Shown here: positions 34,007-43,300 of the stretch, piece by piece
Layout of the letters: the number at the start of each line of letters is the position of its first letter
Numbering within the stretch: position 1 is the stretch's first letter
Source: Micromonospora avicenniae
GTDB taxonomy: Bacteria; Actinomycetota; Actinomycetes; Mycobacteriales; Micromonosporaceae
DNA: 64,000 nt
Assembly (NCBI RefSeq): GCF_900156065.1
Contig: NZ_FTNF01000013.1
Span: 62,001-126,000, forward strand
Direction of reading: 5' to 3'
Made by a program: the position numbers and the translations under genes
Notes under the pieces: generated by a model
Seen by the model: only the letters and a program-made list of their open reading frames with translations
Database searches by the model: none
What the model was told of the DNA's origin: nothing

Positions 34007-34648
34007 TCAGCGCAGCAGCCGGCGGAGCCCGTCCAGGGCGCCGTCGAGCAGCCGGATCGCGGTGCCCAGCTGCGAGTCGGTGAACCGGCGGGCGCGTACC
34101 AGCCGGCCCACCTCGGCGGTGAACTCGGCCAACCGCTTGTCGAACTCGGCAAGCGCGGCCGGAGCGGGCTCCGCCCCCCGCGGCGGACCGGGCGGGAACG
34201 GCGGCGGCCCGGAGGTGAACGAGGGCGGTTCCCACCTTGCGCGCCGCTCCTGCCGGGTTTGCCGCGTGGCCTCCCGCAGCTCCCGCTTGAGGTCACGGAC
34301 GGAGCCACGTACCTCGTTGCGGATCTCGCCGGCGAGCGCGGAGAGATCCTCGACCGAGGCCGCGATGTCCGACTCCAGCGCGGCCAGTTCGTCGGCACGT
34401 TGCCGCAGCTCGGCCCGGCCGGCGTCGGTGATCTCGTACGTCTTCCGGCCACCGGCGGCGGTGTGCGTGACCAGCCCCTCCGCCTCCAACCGCTGGAGGC
34501 GGGGGTAGATGGTGCCGGCGCTGGGTGCGTAGAGGCCGAGGAAGCGGTCCTCGAGCAACCGGATCAGCTCGTAGCCGTGCTTCGGGCCGTCGTCCAGGAG
34601 CCTGAGCAGGTACAGCCGGAGCCGCCCGTGACTGAAGACAGCCGTCAC
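34007..34648 (-). CDS. PadR family transcriptional regulator
   Basis: A 213-residue PadR regulator. The winged helix is LRLYLLRLLDDGPKHGYELIRLLEDRF, APSAGTIYPRLQRLEAEGLV and GRKTYEITDAGRAEL. A coiled-coil (~85-130), a proline-rich insert and a second helical region (~168-213) for dimerisation follow. GTG 34648 overlaps the stop of the upstream DUF4097 gene by four bases, so both are made from one mRNA. It likely represses its own operon through the palindromic site at 35531-35563; this is inferred from position. Confidence 0.92.
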   Translation of the reverse strand: MTAVFSHGRLRLYLLRLLDDGPKHGYELIRLLEDRFLGLYAPSAGTIYPRLQRLEAEGLVTHTAAGGRKTYEITDAGRAELRQRADELAALESDIAASVEDLSALAGEIRNEVRGSVRDLKRELREATRQTRQERRARWEPPSFTSGPPPFPPGPPRGAEPAPAALAEFDKRLAEFTAEVGRLVRARRFTDSQLGTAIRLLDGALDGLRRLLR

Positions 34649-35475
34649 GGCAGCTCATCCTCCTCGTCGTCCACCGGGCGGGCGAGCAGCGCGATGCTGC
34701 CGGACGTGGCGGACGCCCAGAGCTTACCGTCGCCGGTGCCGAGCACTCCCTCGCTGTTGGCCACCGAGCCGATCGTGGACTCGGTGCGCACCTGCTGGAA
34801 GCCGCTGGTGATCCGGCCGGAGGTGGTGTGCAGGCGTACGGCGAGGTCGCTGTCCTCGCGGACCCGGACGGTGATGCTGCCGGAGATGGTGTGCAGCCGG
34901 ATCTCGCTGCTGCGCGGATTGTCGAGATCGCAGGTGATCGCACCCGACACCGTCTGCGCCCGTACCTGCGCGGCGGCGCTGTCGGCCAGGATGACCTCGC
35001 CGGAGACGGTCTCCATGTGCAGGTCGCCGCCGACGCCGAGCGCCTCGACCGGCCCGGAGACGATCTTCGCCATGGTGCTGCCGCGCAGGCCCATCAGGGT
35101 GATCTGCCCGGAGGTGACGTCGGCGCGGGTCTGCCGGCGCAGCCCGGAGGCGACCAGCGAGCCGTCGACCAGGCGCAGGTCGGCCCAGACGTCGGCGGGT
35201 ACCGCGATGGAGACGTCCACCCGGGCCCAGTGCCCGAACGGCCCGCTCCACCGGAAGAGGTCCCGCCAGCTCCAGTTCCGTTCCTGCCGGACGGAGAGCC
35301 GCCCGTCGTGGTGGTCGACCAGGATCGGCCGGCGGCCCACCCGGGTGATGTCGACCCGGGCCGGCCCGTCGGTGGCCACCACGTTCAGCCGCCCGCTGAA
35401 CAGGCGCACGTCCAGCCGGTTCACCGGCCCGTCCAGGCTCAGCCGCTGTGGGCTGTCGACCGTCCAACCGGCCAT
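34645..35475 (-). CDS. DUF4097-type beta-strand repeat protein
   Basis: A 276-residue cytoplasmic protein built of short beta repeats with a recurring SG.I.../TVSGE/TISGSI pattern (VTSGQITLMGL, METVSGEVILAD, TVSGAITCDL, TISGSITVRV, TTSGRITSGF), forming a right-handed solenoid. This is the DUF4097 family, whose role is unknown and which is often encoded with PadR or envelope regulators. ATG 35475 follows GGAGGAT. It is the first gene of a two-gene operon with padR. Confidence 0.88.
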   Translation of the reverse strand: MAGWTVDSPQRLSLDGPVNRLDVRLFSGRLNVVATDGPARVDITRVGRRPILVDHHDGRLSVRQERNWSWRDLFRWSGPFGHWARVDVSIAVPADVWADLRLVDGSLVASGLRRQTRADVTSGQITLMGLRGSTMAKIVSGPVEALGVGGDLHMETVSGEVILADSAAAQVRAQTVSGAITCDLDNPRSSEIRLHTISGSITVRVREDSDLAVRLHTTSGRITSGFQQVRTESTIGSVANSEGVLGTGDGKLWASATSGSIALLARPVDDEEDELP

Positions 35476-35530
35476 GGCATCCTCCCCCTCCGACGACACG
35501 CCGGCGGCGCGTCGATGAGGGAGAGAGTAA

Positions 35531-35563
35531 CGCGATACATCGCGACAGCACAAGACTGTCGCG
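35531..35563 (-). promoter_or_regulatory. Candidate PadR operator overlapping promoter
   Basis: CGCGAT-AC-ATCGCG (35531-35544) is a perfect palindrome, nested with CGCGACAG (35541-35548) and its complement CTGTCGCG (35556-35563). On the minus strand TTGTGC and TTACTC flank it with 17 bases between, a possible -35/-10 pair for the DUF4097-padR operon. Autoregulation is inferred. Confidence 0.5.
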
Positions 35564-35569
35564 TTTCCC

Positions 35570-36508
35570 TCAGGCCGCCAGGTCGAGCCCTCCGGCGCCG
35601 ATCCGGTCCGAGCGGTCCACCACGCGGCCGGAGAGCGGCGAGGCCGGGCCGAAGTCGCCCGACCGACGTGCCGGGACGGCGACAGCCGGCACGAGATGCA
35701 CGGCGGACTCGGCCGCCCGGGCCAGCAACCGACGGTCCGCGTCCCCGCTCGGGTGCAGCGCGGCGGTGATAGTCACCGTGACCTCGAGTCCCCGGGCCGC
35801 GAGCACCCGGCGTACCGAGCGCAGCAGGCTCTCCTCGCCCAGGAAGGCGGCCGCCGTGGTGCCCGCCCCGGTCGCCGCCGAGCGGTAGACGATCCGCAGC
35901 GGGACGATCGGGGCGCCGGCGTCGATCGCCGCCTGGAACATGGCCGGCCGGAAACCGCCGCCGGGGCGGCAGTCGACCGCACCGTCCCCCGCGCACCAGG
36001 TCGTACCCTCCGGGAAGACGGCGACCGCCCGACCGCCACGCAGCGCGTCGGCGACCCGGCGCACGGCGACCGGTAGCTCGCGGGGCCGGGACCGGTCCAC
36101 GAAGAGGGTGCCCGCCGCGGCGGCCAGCAGGCCGATCAGCGGCCAGGATCGGACCTCCCGCTTCGCCATCATCCGGCTCGGGGCGGCGGCCAGCACGACC
36201 AGGATGTCGAACCAGGACATGTGGTTCGCGACCAGCAACGACCGCCGCCGGGGTGGCCGACCGCGCACCACCAGGCGCACCCCGAAGGCTCGGGCGGTCC
36301 ACCGGGCCCAGGCACGCACCGCCGCCTGCCCGTCCCGGCCCGGGAGCATCGGCAGTACCGCGGCCAGTCCGGCGCCGAGCAGCAGCATCCCGACCCCGGC
36401 GAGCAGCCTTCCCACCTGCTGGACCACCGGTACACCCGGCGTCTCCCCCGCAGCCGGCAGGCACTGCTCACCACAGCCGGAGGTGGGGCGCCACAGGTCG
36501 TTCGTCAT
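35570..36508 (-). CDS. 1-acyl-glycerol-phosphate-type acyltransferase (OlsA/PlsC-like)
   Basis: A 312-residue membrane-bound acyltransferase. One or two N-terminal helices (~33-55) precede the catalytic NHMSWFD box (His96, Asp101). VFPEGTTW and PIVPLRIVYRS are further PlsC blocks. It lies directly after a GNAT-type N-acyltransferase gene; that pair is the order and content of OlsB-OlsA, which make ornithine lipids by N-acylation then O-acylation. ATG 36508 is chosen; a GTG at 36517 overlapping the upstream stop (GTGA) is a fair alternative. Confidence 0.88.
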   Translation of the reverse strand: MTNDLWRPTSGCGEQCLPAAGETPGVPVVQQVGRLLAGVGMLLLGAGLAAVLPMLPGRDGQAAVRAWARWTARAFGVRLVVRGRPPRRRSLLVANHMSWFDILVVLAAAPSRMMAKREVRSWPLIGLLAAAAGTLFVDRSRPRELPVAVRRVADALRGGRAVAVFPEGTTWCAGDGAVDCRPGGGFRPAMFQAAIDAGAPIVPLRIVYRSAATGAGTTAAAFLGEESLLRSVRRVLAARGLEVTVTITAALHPSGDADRRLLARAAESAVHLVPAVAVPARRSGDFGPASPLSGRVVDRSDRIGAGGLDLAA

Positions 36509-36513
36509 AGCGG

Positions 36514-37281
36514 TCACTGCTCCGACCCACCGAGGAAGTGCCGCAGGTAGCGCGGGTTCATCCGGTCCAGGGAGAGGAGTACGTAGAAGTCGGCGACGCC
36601 GAAGTCCGGGTCGTACGACGGCTCGCCGCAGATCCACGCGCCGAGCCGCAGGTAGCCGCGGAGCAGCGGTGGCACCAGACTCGAATCGTCCGGCCCACCG
36701 GTCGGTGCGGCCGGCGCCTCGGCGAACCAGGGCCGTCGCGGACGTACCCGCAGCGGCGGCGGAGCCAGGTGCCGGGCCTGCGCCCGCGACCACACCTCCG
36801 CCACGGCCCGGCCACCGTCGTCCACCGGCACCGAGGCACAGCCACCCAGCCAGCGGGATCCGCGCAGGTGCAGGTAGCGAGTGATACCGGCCCACATCAA
36901 ATTGATCACCGCGCCGGTGCGGTGGTCCGGGTGCACGCAGGAGCGGCCCGCCTCGACCAGGTCGTCGCACATCGGGGCGAGCGCGGACAGGTCGAACTCG
37001 TCCTCGGCGTACCGGCGGTCGGTCCGGCCGGGCGGCAGCAGCCGGTACGTACCGACCACCGCCCCGGTGCTCTCCTGCCGGACGATCAGATGGTCGCAGT
37101 ACGCGTCGAACGGGTCCACGTCCAGCCCGGTGACGTCCGGGCGGAGGTTGGCACCGAGCTCGGTGGCGAACACCTCGTGACGCAGGCGTTGCGCGGCCGC
37201 GACCTGAGTCGGGTCGTCGGCGATCAGCAGGGTGTAACCGCTGGTCGTCAGGGAGGTCCCAGCGGCATGCAGAACAGCCAT
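36514..37281 (-). CDS. OlsB-like N-acyltransferase (GNAT fold)
   Basis: A 255-residue protein of the hemolysin-like/OlsB GNAT group. AAQRLRHEVFATELGANL, GLDVDPFDAYCDHLIV and VVGTYRLLPP are characteristic, as are ELGRSCVHPDH-like EAGRSCVHPDHR and the late LLRGYLRLGAWICGEPSYDPDFGVADFYVLL. OlsB joins a 3-hydroxyacyl group from ACP to the amino group of ornithine, the first step of ornithine lipid synthesis, often induced by phosphate shortage. ATG 37281 has no clear ribosome site. The PlsC-like gene follows immediately. Confidence 0.85.
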   Translation of the reverse strand: MAVLHAAGTSLTTSGYTLLIADDPTQVAAAQRLRHEVFATELGANLRPDVTGLDVDPFDAYCDHLIVRQESTGAVVGTYRLLPPGRTDRRYAEDEFDLSALAPMCDDLVEAGRSCVHPDHRTGAVINLMWAGITRYLHLRGSRWLGGCASVPVDDGGRAVAEVWSRAQARHLAPPPLRVRPRRPWFAEAPAAPTGGPDDSSLVPPLLRGYLRLGAWICGEPSYDPDFGVADFYVLLSLDRMNPRYLRHFLGGSEQ

Positions 37282-37443
37282 GTGATCTGTGTAGGCGTCC
37301 CGGGTTGCCGGCCCGGGTGGCGAGGAGTGTCGATCCGGTGAACGCCGGTCGGCCACCGGTGTGCGTCGCGCTCACCGGTCGTGCGAGGCTGCCGGACGGG
37401 ACCCGGCGGCGGTGCCGGGTCGTGCCCCCACGGAGGTCAGCCG

Positions 37444-38109
37444 GTGCGCATCGAGTCCCGCTACAACGGCCCGCCCGGCTCCGGCAACGGTGGCTGGAGC
37501 GCCGGGATCCTCGCCGCCGAGGCCGGTCCGGGGCCGGTCGAGGTGACACTGCGCCGGCCGCCGCCGCTGGAGACGCCCCTGGCCCTCGTCGACGGCGAGG
37601 TCCGCGACCCGACCGGGCTGGTGGTCGCCGAGATACGCCCGACCCCACCCGTCGACGCGGTGGTGCCGCCGGTGGACCGGGCCACCGCCGTCGACGCCGC
37701 CGCCAGGTACCCCGGACTGGTCGATCATCCGTTTCCCGGCTGCTACGTCTGCGGGCCACAGCGGGCGGACGGGCTACGGATCTTTCCCGGCCGGCTGCCG
37801 GACGGCCGGACCGCCGCGCCGTTCCGCGCTCCCGAGCAGGTCACGGGAGCGACCGTCTGGGCGGCGCTGGACTGCCCCGGAGGCTGGTCGGTCATCGCGC
37901 CCGGCCGCCCGTACGTCCTGGGGCGGATCGCCGCGCGCGTGGACGCGCTGCCCGAGCCGGGCGACGAGTGCGTGGTGACCGGTGTGACGGTCGCCGTCGA
38001 GGGGCGCAAGGCACTGGTGCACAGCAGCCTGTACGGGCCGGACGGCGGCCTGCTCGCCTGCGCCCGAGCCACCTGGATCGCCCTGCCGACCGGCCCGGAC
38101 CGGGCCTGA
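37444..38109 (+). CDS. Hotdog-fold protein, possible acyl-CoA thioesterase
   Basis: A 221-residue cytosolic protein. It begins RIESRYNGPPGSGNGGW, and the middle has FPGCYVCGPQRADGLRIFPG, which matches the CxxCGxxNPxGL signature I associate with PaaI-like hotdog thioesterases. The second half (WAALDCPGGW, YVLGRIAARVDALPEPGDE, ALVHSSLYGPDGGLLACARATWI) fits a second hotdog half. Substrate unknown. GTG 37444 follows GGAGGT closely. It is divergent from the ornithine-lipid pair, so lipid acyl metabolism is a possible link. Confidence 0.7.
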   Translation: MRIESRYNGPPGSGNGGWSAGILAAEAGPGPVEVTLRRPPPLETPLALVDGEVRDPTGLVVAEIRPTPPVDAVVPPVDRATAVDAAARYPGLVDHPFPGCYVCGPQRADGLRIFPGRLPDGRTAAPFRAPEQVTGATVWAALDCPGGWSVIAPGRPYVLGRIAARVDALPEPGDECVVTGVTVAVEGRKALVHSSLYGPDGGLLACARATWIALPTGPDRA

Positions 38110-38268
38110 CCCGACCGCGGCCGATCGACGGGGCGTAGTCCTCGCGGATGACCGGACTCCTGCCCGAGGCGGAGGCGTGGGTACGGATCGCGCCTGATTG
38201 ACCTTGCCGCGCGTGCCCGCCACGCTGTGCAACGGCGTACCTCGACGCCATCGCACGGGAGGAGAACG

Positions 38269-39201
38269 ATGTCTGACGGGCAGCGAAGCCCCACCAGCGG
38301 TCAGATCGTGGTGTCCGGCCTGACGAAGCAGTACCGCAACGTCCGGGCGGTCAACAACCTGTCCTTCACGGTCGAGCCGGGTCGGGTGACCGGCTTCCTC
38401 GGCCCGAACGGCGCGGGCAAGACCACCACCCTGCGCATGCTGCTGAACCTGGTGACCCCGACCAGCGGCACGGCGACCATCGGCGGCCAGCGGTACGCCG
38501 ACCTCGTCGAGCCGCTGCGGCACGTGGGCGCCGTGCTGGAGGCGTCCAGTGCGCACAAGGGCCGGACCGGGATCAACCACCTGCGGGTGCTCTGCGCGGC
38601 GGCGGGGCTGCCGAGGCAACGCGCCGACGAGGCGCTCGCCCTGGTCGGGCTGACTCCGGCGGCGAAACGGAAGTTCAAGGGCTACTCGCTCGGCATGAAG
38701 CAGCGGCTCGGCATCGCCGCGGCGATGCTCGGCGACCCCCGGGTCCTGGTCCTCGACGAGCCGGCGAACGGGCTCGACCCGGAGGGCATCCGGTGGATGC
38801 GCGGGTTGCTCAAGGGCCTGGCCCACGAGGGACGCACCGTCCTGGTCTCCAGCCACCTGCTGTCGGAGATGCAACTGCTCGCGGACGACGTGGTGATCAT
38901 CGCGGCCGGTCACCTGGTCCGTCAGGGGCCGGTCGACCAGGTGATCGGATCCATGACACAGGGCGTGCGGGTCCGCGTCCGCACTCCGCAGGCCGAGGCG
39001 CTCGTCGCGGCCTTGAAGAGCCAGAACGCGACAGTCGACGGCGACGGGCAGGGCGCCCTGCTGGTCGCCGGTGTGGACGCGGCCACGGTCGGCCGGGTCG
39101 CTCTCGGGGCCGGCGTCGAGCTGCACGAACTCACCACGGAACGACCCGACCTGGAAGGGGTCTTCCTGGAGTTGACGGCCGGAAAGGCGGGCATCCGATG
39201 A
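38269..39201 (+). CDS. ABC transporter ATP-binding protein (ABC-2 type)
   Basis: A 310-residue ATPase. Walker A is GPNGAGKT (45-52), the signature YSLGMKQR (139-146), Walker B VLVLDEP (159-165) and the H-loop VLVSSHLLSEMQ. The C-terminal ~90 residues form the extra domain usual in DrrA/NatA-type exporters, ending LEGVFLELT. It powers the permease encoded next. ATG 38269 follows GGGAGGAGAA. Cargo may be a drug, lipid or peptide; there is no adjacent biosynthetic gene to decide. Confidence 0.94.
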   Translation: MSDGQRSPTSGQIVVSGLTKQYRNVRAVNNLSFTVEPGRVTGFLGPNGAGKTTTLRMLLNLVTPTSGTATIGGQRYADLVEPLRHVGAVLEASSAHKGRTGINHLRVLCAAAGLPRQRADEALALVGLTPAAKRKFKGYSLGMKQRLGIAAAMLGDPRVLVLDEPANGLDPEGIRWMRGLLKGLAHEGRTVLVSSHLLSEMQLLADDVVIIAAGHLVRQGPVDQVIGSMTQGVRVRVRTPQAEALVAALKSQNATVDGDGQGALLVAGVDAATVGRVALGAGVELHELTTERPDLEGVFLELTAGKAGIR

Positions 39202-40010
39202 ACCTGGTCAGAGCCGAGCTCCTCAAGATCCGCACCACCAGCACCTGGTGGTGGCTGGCCATCGGCGCCTTCGTCTCGATCGTCCTGGCGTTCGCCTTCA
39301 ACGCGTGGGTCGCGAGCACCGTGCTCGGCGGCGACGCCGACACCGTCGGGTTGAGCGGGGAGCAGTCGACGCCGGCGGCGCAGGCGGCGAACATCTACAC
39401 CTCGGGCCAGTACCTCGGGCTGATGTTCGTGATGCTCATCGGCATCCTGATGGTCACCAACGAGTTCTTCCACCAGACGGCGACCACGACGTTCCTGGCG
39501 ACCCCGCGGCGGACGTCGGTGATCATCGGAAAGCTCGTCGCGGCCAGCCTGCTGGGCTTCCTCTTCTGGCTGGCGACCACCGTGATCGACCTGGTGGCCG
39601 GCGCGGCGTTCCTCACCATCACCGACCACGGCACCCAGCTCGGTGAGTGGCCGGTGCAGCGGGCCCTGCTGTTCAACCTGCTCGCGTACGCGATCTGGAC
39701 GATCCTCGGGGTGGGCATCGGCACGCTGATCACCAACCAGCTCGGCGCGGTGATCACGGCCGCCGTGCTCTACCTGATCGGCACTCAGGTGGTCGGTCTG
39801 CTGTTCCTCCTGCTCTCGAGCCTGCTCGACACGCAGGCGGTCGTGAAGTGGCAGGTGATCTGGCCCGCCGTGGCCTCCCAGGTAATGATCAGCGAAGGCC
39901 AGTCGCCGTTGACCCCCGCCTGGTGGGTCGGCGCGCTGGTGCTGGCCGGATACGCGCTCGTGAGCGGTGTCGCCGGTGTCCTGATCACCCGTCGGCGCGA
40001 CATCTCCTGA
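39198..40010 (+). CDS. ABC-2 type transporter permease
   Basis: A 270-residue integral membrane protein with six hydrophobic segments (about 18-38, 72-92, 115-138, 150-175, 180-205, 240-262). MNLVRAELLKIRTTSTWWWL and ATPRRTSVIIGKLVAA are characteristic of the NatB/BcrB-like permease group. The start codon overlaps the ATPase stop by four bases. A perfect hairpin follows its stop at 40031-40077. It forms one exporter with the preceding ATPase. Confidence 0.93.
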   Translation: MNLVRAELLKIRTTSTWWWLAIGAFVSIVLAFAFNAWVASTVLGGDADTVGLSGEQSTPAAQAANIYTSGQYLGLMFVMLIGILMVTNEFFHQTATTTFLATPRRTSVIIGKLVAASLLGFLFWLATTVIDLVAGAAFLTITDHGTQLGEWPVQRALLFNLLAYAIWTILGVGIGTLITNQLGAVITAAVLYLIGTQVVGLLFLLLSSLLDTQAVVKWQVIWPAVASQVMISEGQSPLTPAWWVGALVLAGYALVSGVAGVLITRRRDIS

Positions 40011-40314
40011 CCCGCGTCCGTCCGCCGTTCCGACGACCCCGGCCGACTGGCGACCAGCCACCGGACCGGGGTCGTCGCGGGCGGGGTTCCCCGCGGTCAC
40101 CTGGACTCTTCGGCCATAGCAGGAGTCAATGGGACGCGCAGCGCTTCTTGAACTTCTGGCATCTTCTGTGAAACCGACCACGCGATGGAGGCGGAAATGC
40201 CGTAGGGATCCGCACGGCGTAGCCTTGTAGCGTCCCGAGCAGACCCGTGATAACAGGGGTCCAGCGGGCGCCGCGTGACACACCAAACCCGCGTGAAAGA
40301 GGCGATTACCGGCC
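40011..40314. other. Intergenic region before kgd
   Basis: After the exporter terminator comes a stretch of lower GC (about 40100-40200). TAGCGT at 40228-40233, just after TAGCCT, is a plausible kgd promoter giving a leader of roughly 75 bases. A minus-strand reading frame ending at 40097 looks protein-like but is only a fragment. GAAAGAGG near 40295 may be the ribosome site for kgd, at a longer distance than usual. Confidence 0.4.
40031..40077 (+). terminator. Hairpin terminator after ABC exporter operon
   Basis: CGACGACCCCGG (40031-40042) and CCGGGGTCGTCG (40066-40077) pair perfectly, 20 bases after the permease stop. Confidence 0.75.
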
Positions 40315-43300
40315 GTGTCGACCCAGCAGACTTCGCAGGAGAACCCACTGGCGGGTTTCGGCCCGAACGAGTGGATCGTCGAGGAGATGTACCAGCGTTA
40401 TCTCGCCGATCCCAAGAGTGTCGACTCGGCCTGGCACGACTTCTTCGCCGACTACCGCCCGGCTCCGGGTGCCGCGACCCCGCGCCCCGAGGCGAAGCCG
40501 GCGCCGACCACCACGCCGGAGCCGGCCGAGCAGCAGGAGCCGGTCGCCGCGGTCGCCCAGCCCGCCACCAAGCCCGCCGAGGCCAAGCCGAGCCCGGCCG
40601 CGCCCGCCAAGGCGGCGGCCCCGGCGAAGCCGGCGGCCACCTCCGCCGCCAAGCCGGCGGCCAAGCCGGCCGCGTCCGCCCCGACGGCGACCGGCCCGCA
40701 GACCACCCCGCTGCGCGGCGTCGCCGCGAAGATCGTCCAGAACATGGACGCCTCGCTCAGCGTGCCGACCGCGACAAGCGTGCGTGCCGTCCCGGCCAAG
40801 CTGCTGGTCGACAACCGCATCGTGATCAACAACCACCTCGCCCGGGGCCGCGGCGGCAAGGTCAGCTTCACCCACCTCATCGGGTACGCGCTGGTCCGGG
40901 CGCTGGCCCAGCACCCGGAGATGAACAACTCCTACGCCGCGGTCGACGGCAAGCCGACGCTGGTCCGTCCCGAGCACGTCAACCTGGGCATCGCGATCGA
41001 CATGACCCGGCCCGACGGCAGCCGCAACCTGGTGGTCCCGTCCATCAAGTCCTGCGAGCAGATGGACTTCCGGCAGTTCTGGCAGGCGTACGAGGACGTG
41101 GTCCGGCGGGCCCGCCGTAACGAGCTGACCATGGAGGACTACGGCGGCACCACCATCTCGCTGACCAACCCGGGCGGCATCGGCACCGTCCACTCGATGC
41201 CGCGACTCATGCAGGGGCAGAGCGCGATCATCGGCGTCGGCGCCATGGAGTACCCGGCGCCGTACCAGGGCATGTCCGAGGCCACCCTCGCCGAGCTGGC
41301 GGTCAGCAAGGTCATCACGCTGACCAGCACGTACGACCACCGGGTCATCCAGGGCGCGCAGTCCGGCGAGTTCCTCAAGGCCATGCACGAGCTGGTCCTC
41401 GGCGAGCACGGCTTCTACGACGAGATCTTCACCTCGCTGCGCATCCCGTACGAGCCGGTGCGCTGGATGCGCGACGTCGCGGTCGACAGCGAGGGCCAGA
41501 TCAACAAGACCGCCCGGGTGCACGAGCTGATCCACGCCTACCGGGTGCGGGGCCACCTCATGGCCGACACCGACCCGCTGGAGTTCGAGATCCGCAAGCA
41601 CCCCGACCTGGACGTGCTCCAGCACGGGCTGACGCTGTGGGACCTGGACCGCACCTTCCCGGTCAACGGCTTCGCGGGCAAGCAGCGGATGAAGCTGCGC
41701 GAGATCCTCGGGGTGCTGCGCGACTCGTACTGCCGCCGGGTCGGCATCGAGTACATGCACATCCAGGACCCGGAGGAGCGGCGCTGGCTCCAGGAGCGGA
41801 TCGAGCGCAAGTACGAGAAGCCCGTTCCGGACGAGCAGAAGCATGTGCTGAACCGGCTCAACGCCGCCGAGGCGTTCGAGACGTTCCTGCAGACCAAGTA
41901 CGTCGGCCAGAAGCGTTTCTCGCTGGAGGGCGGCGAGTCCCTGATCCCGCTGCTGGGCGAGGTGCTGGAGTCCGCCGCCGAGGGGGGCCTGGACGAGGTC
42001 GTCATCGGCATGGCGCACCGGGGCCGGCTCAACGTGCTGGCCAACATCGTCGGCAAGCCGTACGAGAAGATCTTCTCGGAGTTCGAGGGACACCTCGACC
42101 CGCGTTCGACGCAGGGCTCCGGCGACGTGAAGTACCACCTCGGCCAGAACGGCAAGTTCACCACCCCGGACGGGGCGAACTCGGTCAAGGTCTCGGTGGT
42201 GGCCAACCCGTCGCACCTGGAGGCCGTCGACCCGGTGCTGGAGGGCATCGTCCGGGCCAAGCAGGACCGGATCGACCTGAAGCTGGAGGGCTACACCGTG
42301 CTGCCGCTGGCGGTGCACGGTGACGCGGCCTTCGCCGGCCAGGGTGTGGTGGCCGAGACCCTGAACCTGTCCCAGCTACGCGGGTACCGCACCGGCGGCA
42401 CCGTGCACGTGGTGGTCAACAACCAGGTCGGCTTCACGACCGCGCCCGAGTACTCCCGGTCCAGCCTCTACAGCACCGACGTGGCCCGGATGATCCAGGC
42501 GCCGATCTTCCACGTCAACGGCGACGACCCCGAGGCCGTGGTCCGGGTCGCCCGGCTGGCCTTCGAGTACCGGCAGGCGTTCAACAAGGACGTCGTGATC
42601 GACATGGTCTGCTACCGCCGGCGTGGCCACAACGAGGGCGACGACCCCTCGATGACCAACCCGCAGATGTACAAGATCATCGACTCGAAGCGCTCGGTGC
42701 GGAAGCTCTACACCGAGGAGCTGATCGGTCGCGGCGACATCACCGTGGAGGACGCGGAGGAGCTGCTGCGCGACTACCAGGCGCAGCTCGAACGGGTCTT
42801 CAAGGCCACCCGGGACGCCGCCACGATGCCGCGGCAGCTCAGCCGGCCCCGCCGCGAGGAGGAGCCGGAGCCGCAGGTGGACACCGCGATCGACGCGTCG
42901 GTCGTGCGGGCCGTCGGCGACGCGCACGTCAACCTGCCGGACGGCTTCACCCCGCACAAGCGGATCCAGCAGCTGCTCGACCGGCGGGCCAAGATGTCCG
43001 TCGAGGGCAATATCGACTGGGGCTTCGGCGAGATCATCGCGTTCGGCTCGCTGCTGAACGACGGGGTGACGGTCCGGCTGGCCGGGCAGGACTCCCGTCG
43101 TGGCACCTTCGTGCAGCGGCACGCCTCGATCGTGGACGCGCGCACCGGCGAGGACTACCTCCCGCTGAAGTCGCTGACCGGCGACGGCGAACGCTCCCGG
43201 TTCTTCGTGCACGACTCGCTGCTCAGCGAGTACGCGGCGATGGGCTTCGAGTACGGCTACTCGGTGGAGAACATCAACGCGCTGGTCTGCTGGGAGGCCC

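Noticed and set aside
36514..37281. Autoinducer synthase
   Set aside because: The GNAT fold with YRLLPP resembles AHL synthases at first sight, but the EAGRSCVHPDHR and late DFYVLL blocks and the adjacent PlsC gene fit OlsB better.
40097..40162. Minus-strand fragment MPEVQEALRVPLTPAMAEESR
   Set aside because: It reads like protein and has lower GC, but only about 21 codons from its ATG are available, there is no ribosome site and the longer frame runs into the kgd start. It could be a gene remnant; the support is too weak to annotate.
40306..42318. 670-codon minus-strand open frame inside kgd
   Set aside because: Antisense to the unmistakable KGD enzyme; composition is repetitive and no start signal is present.
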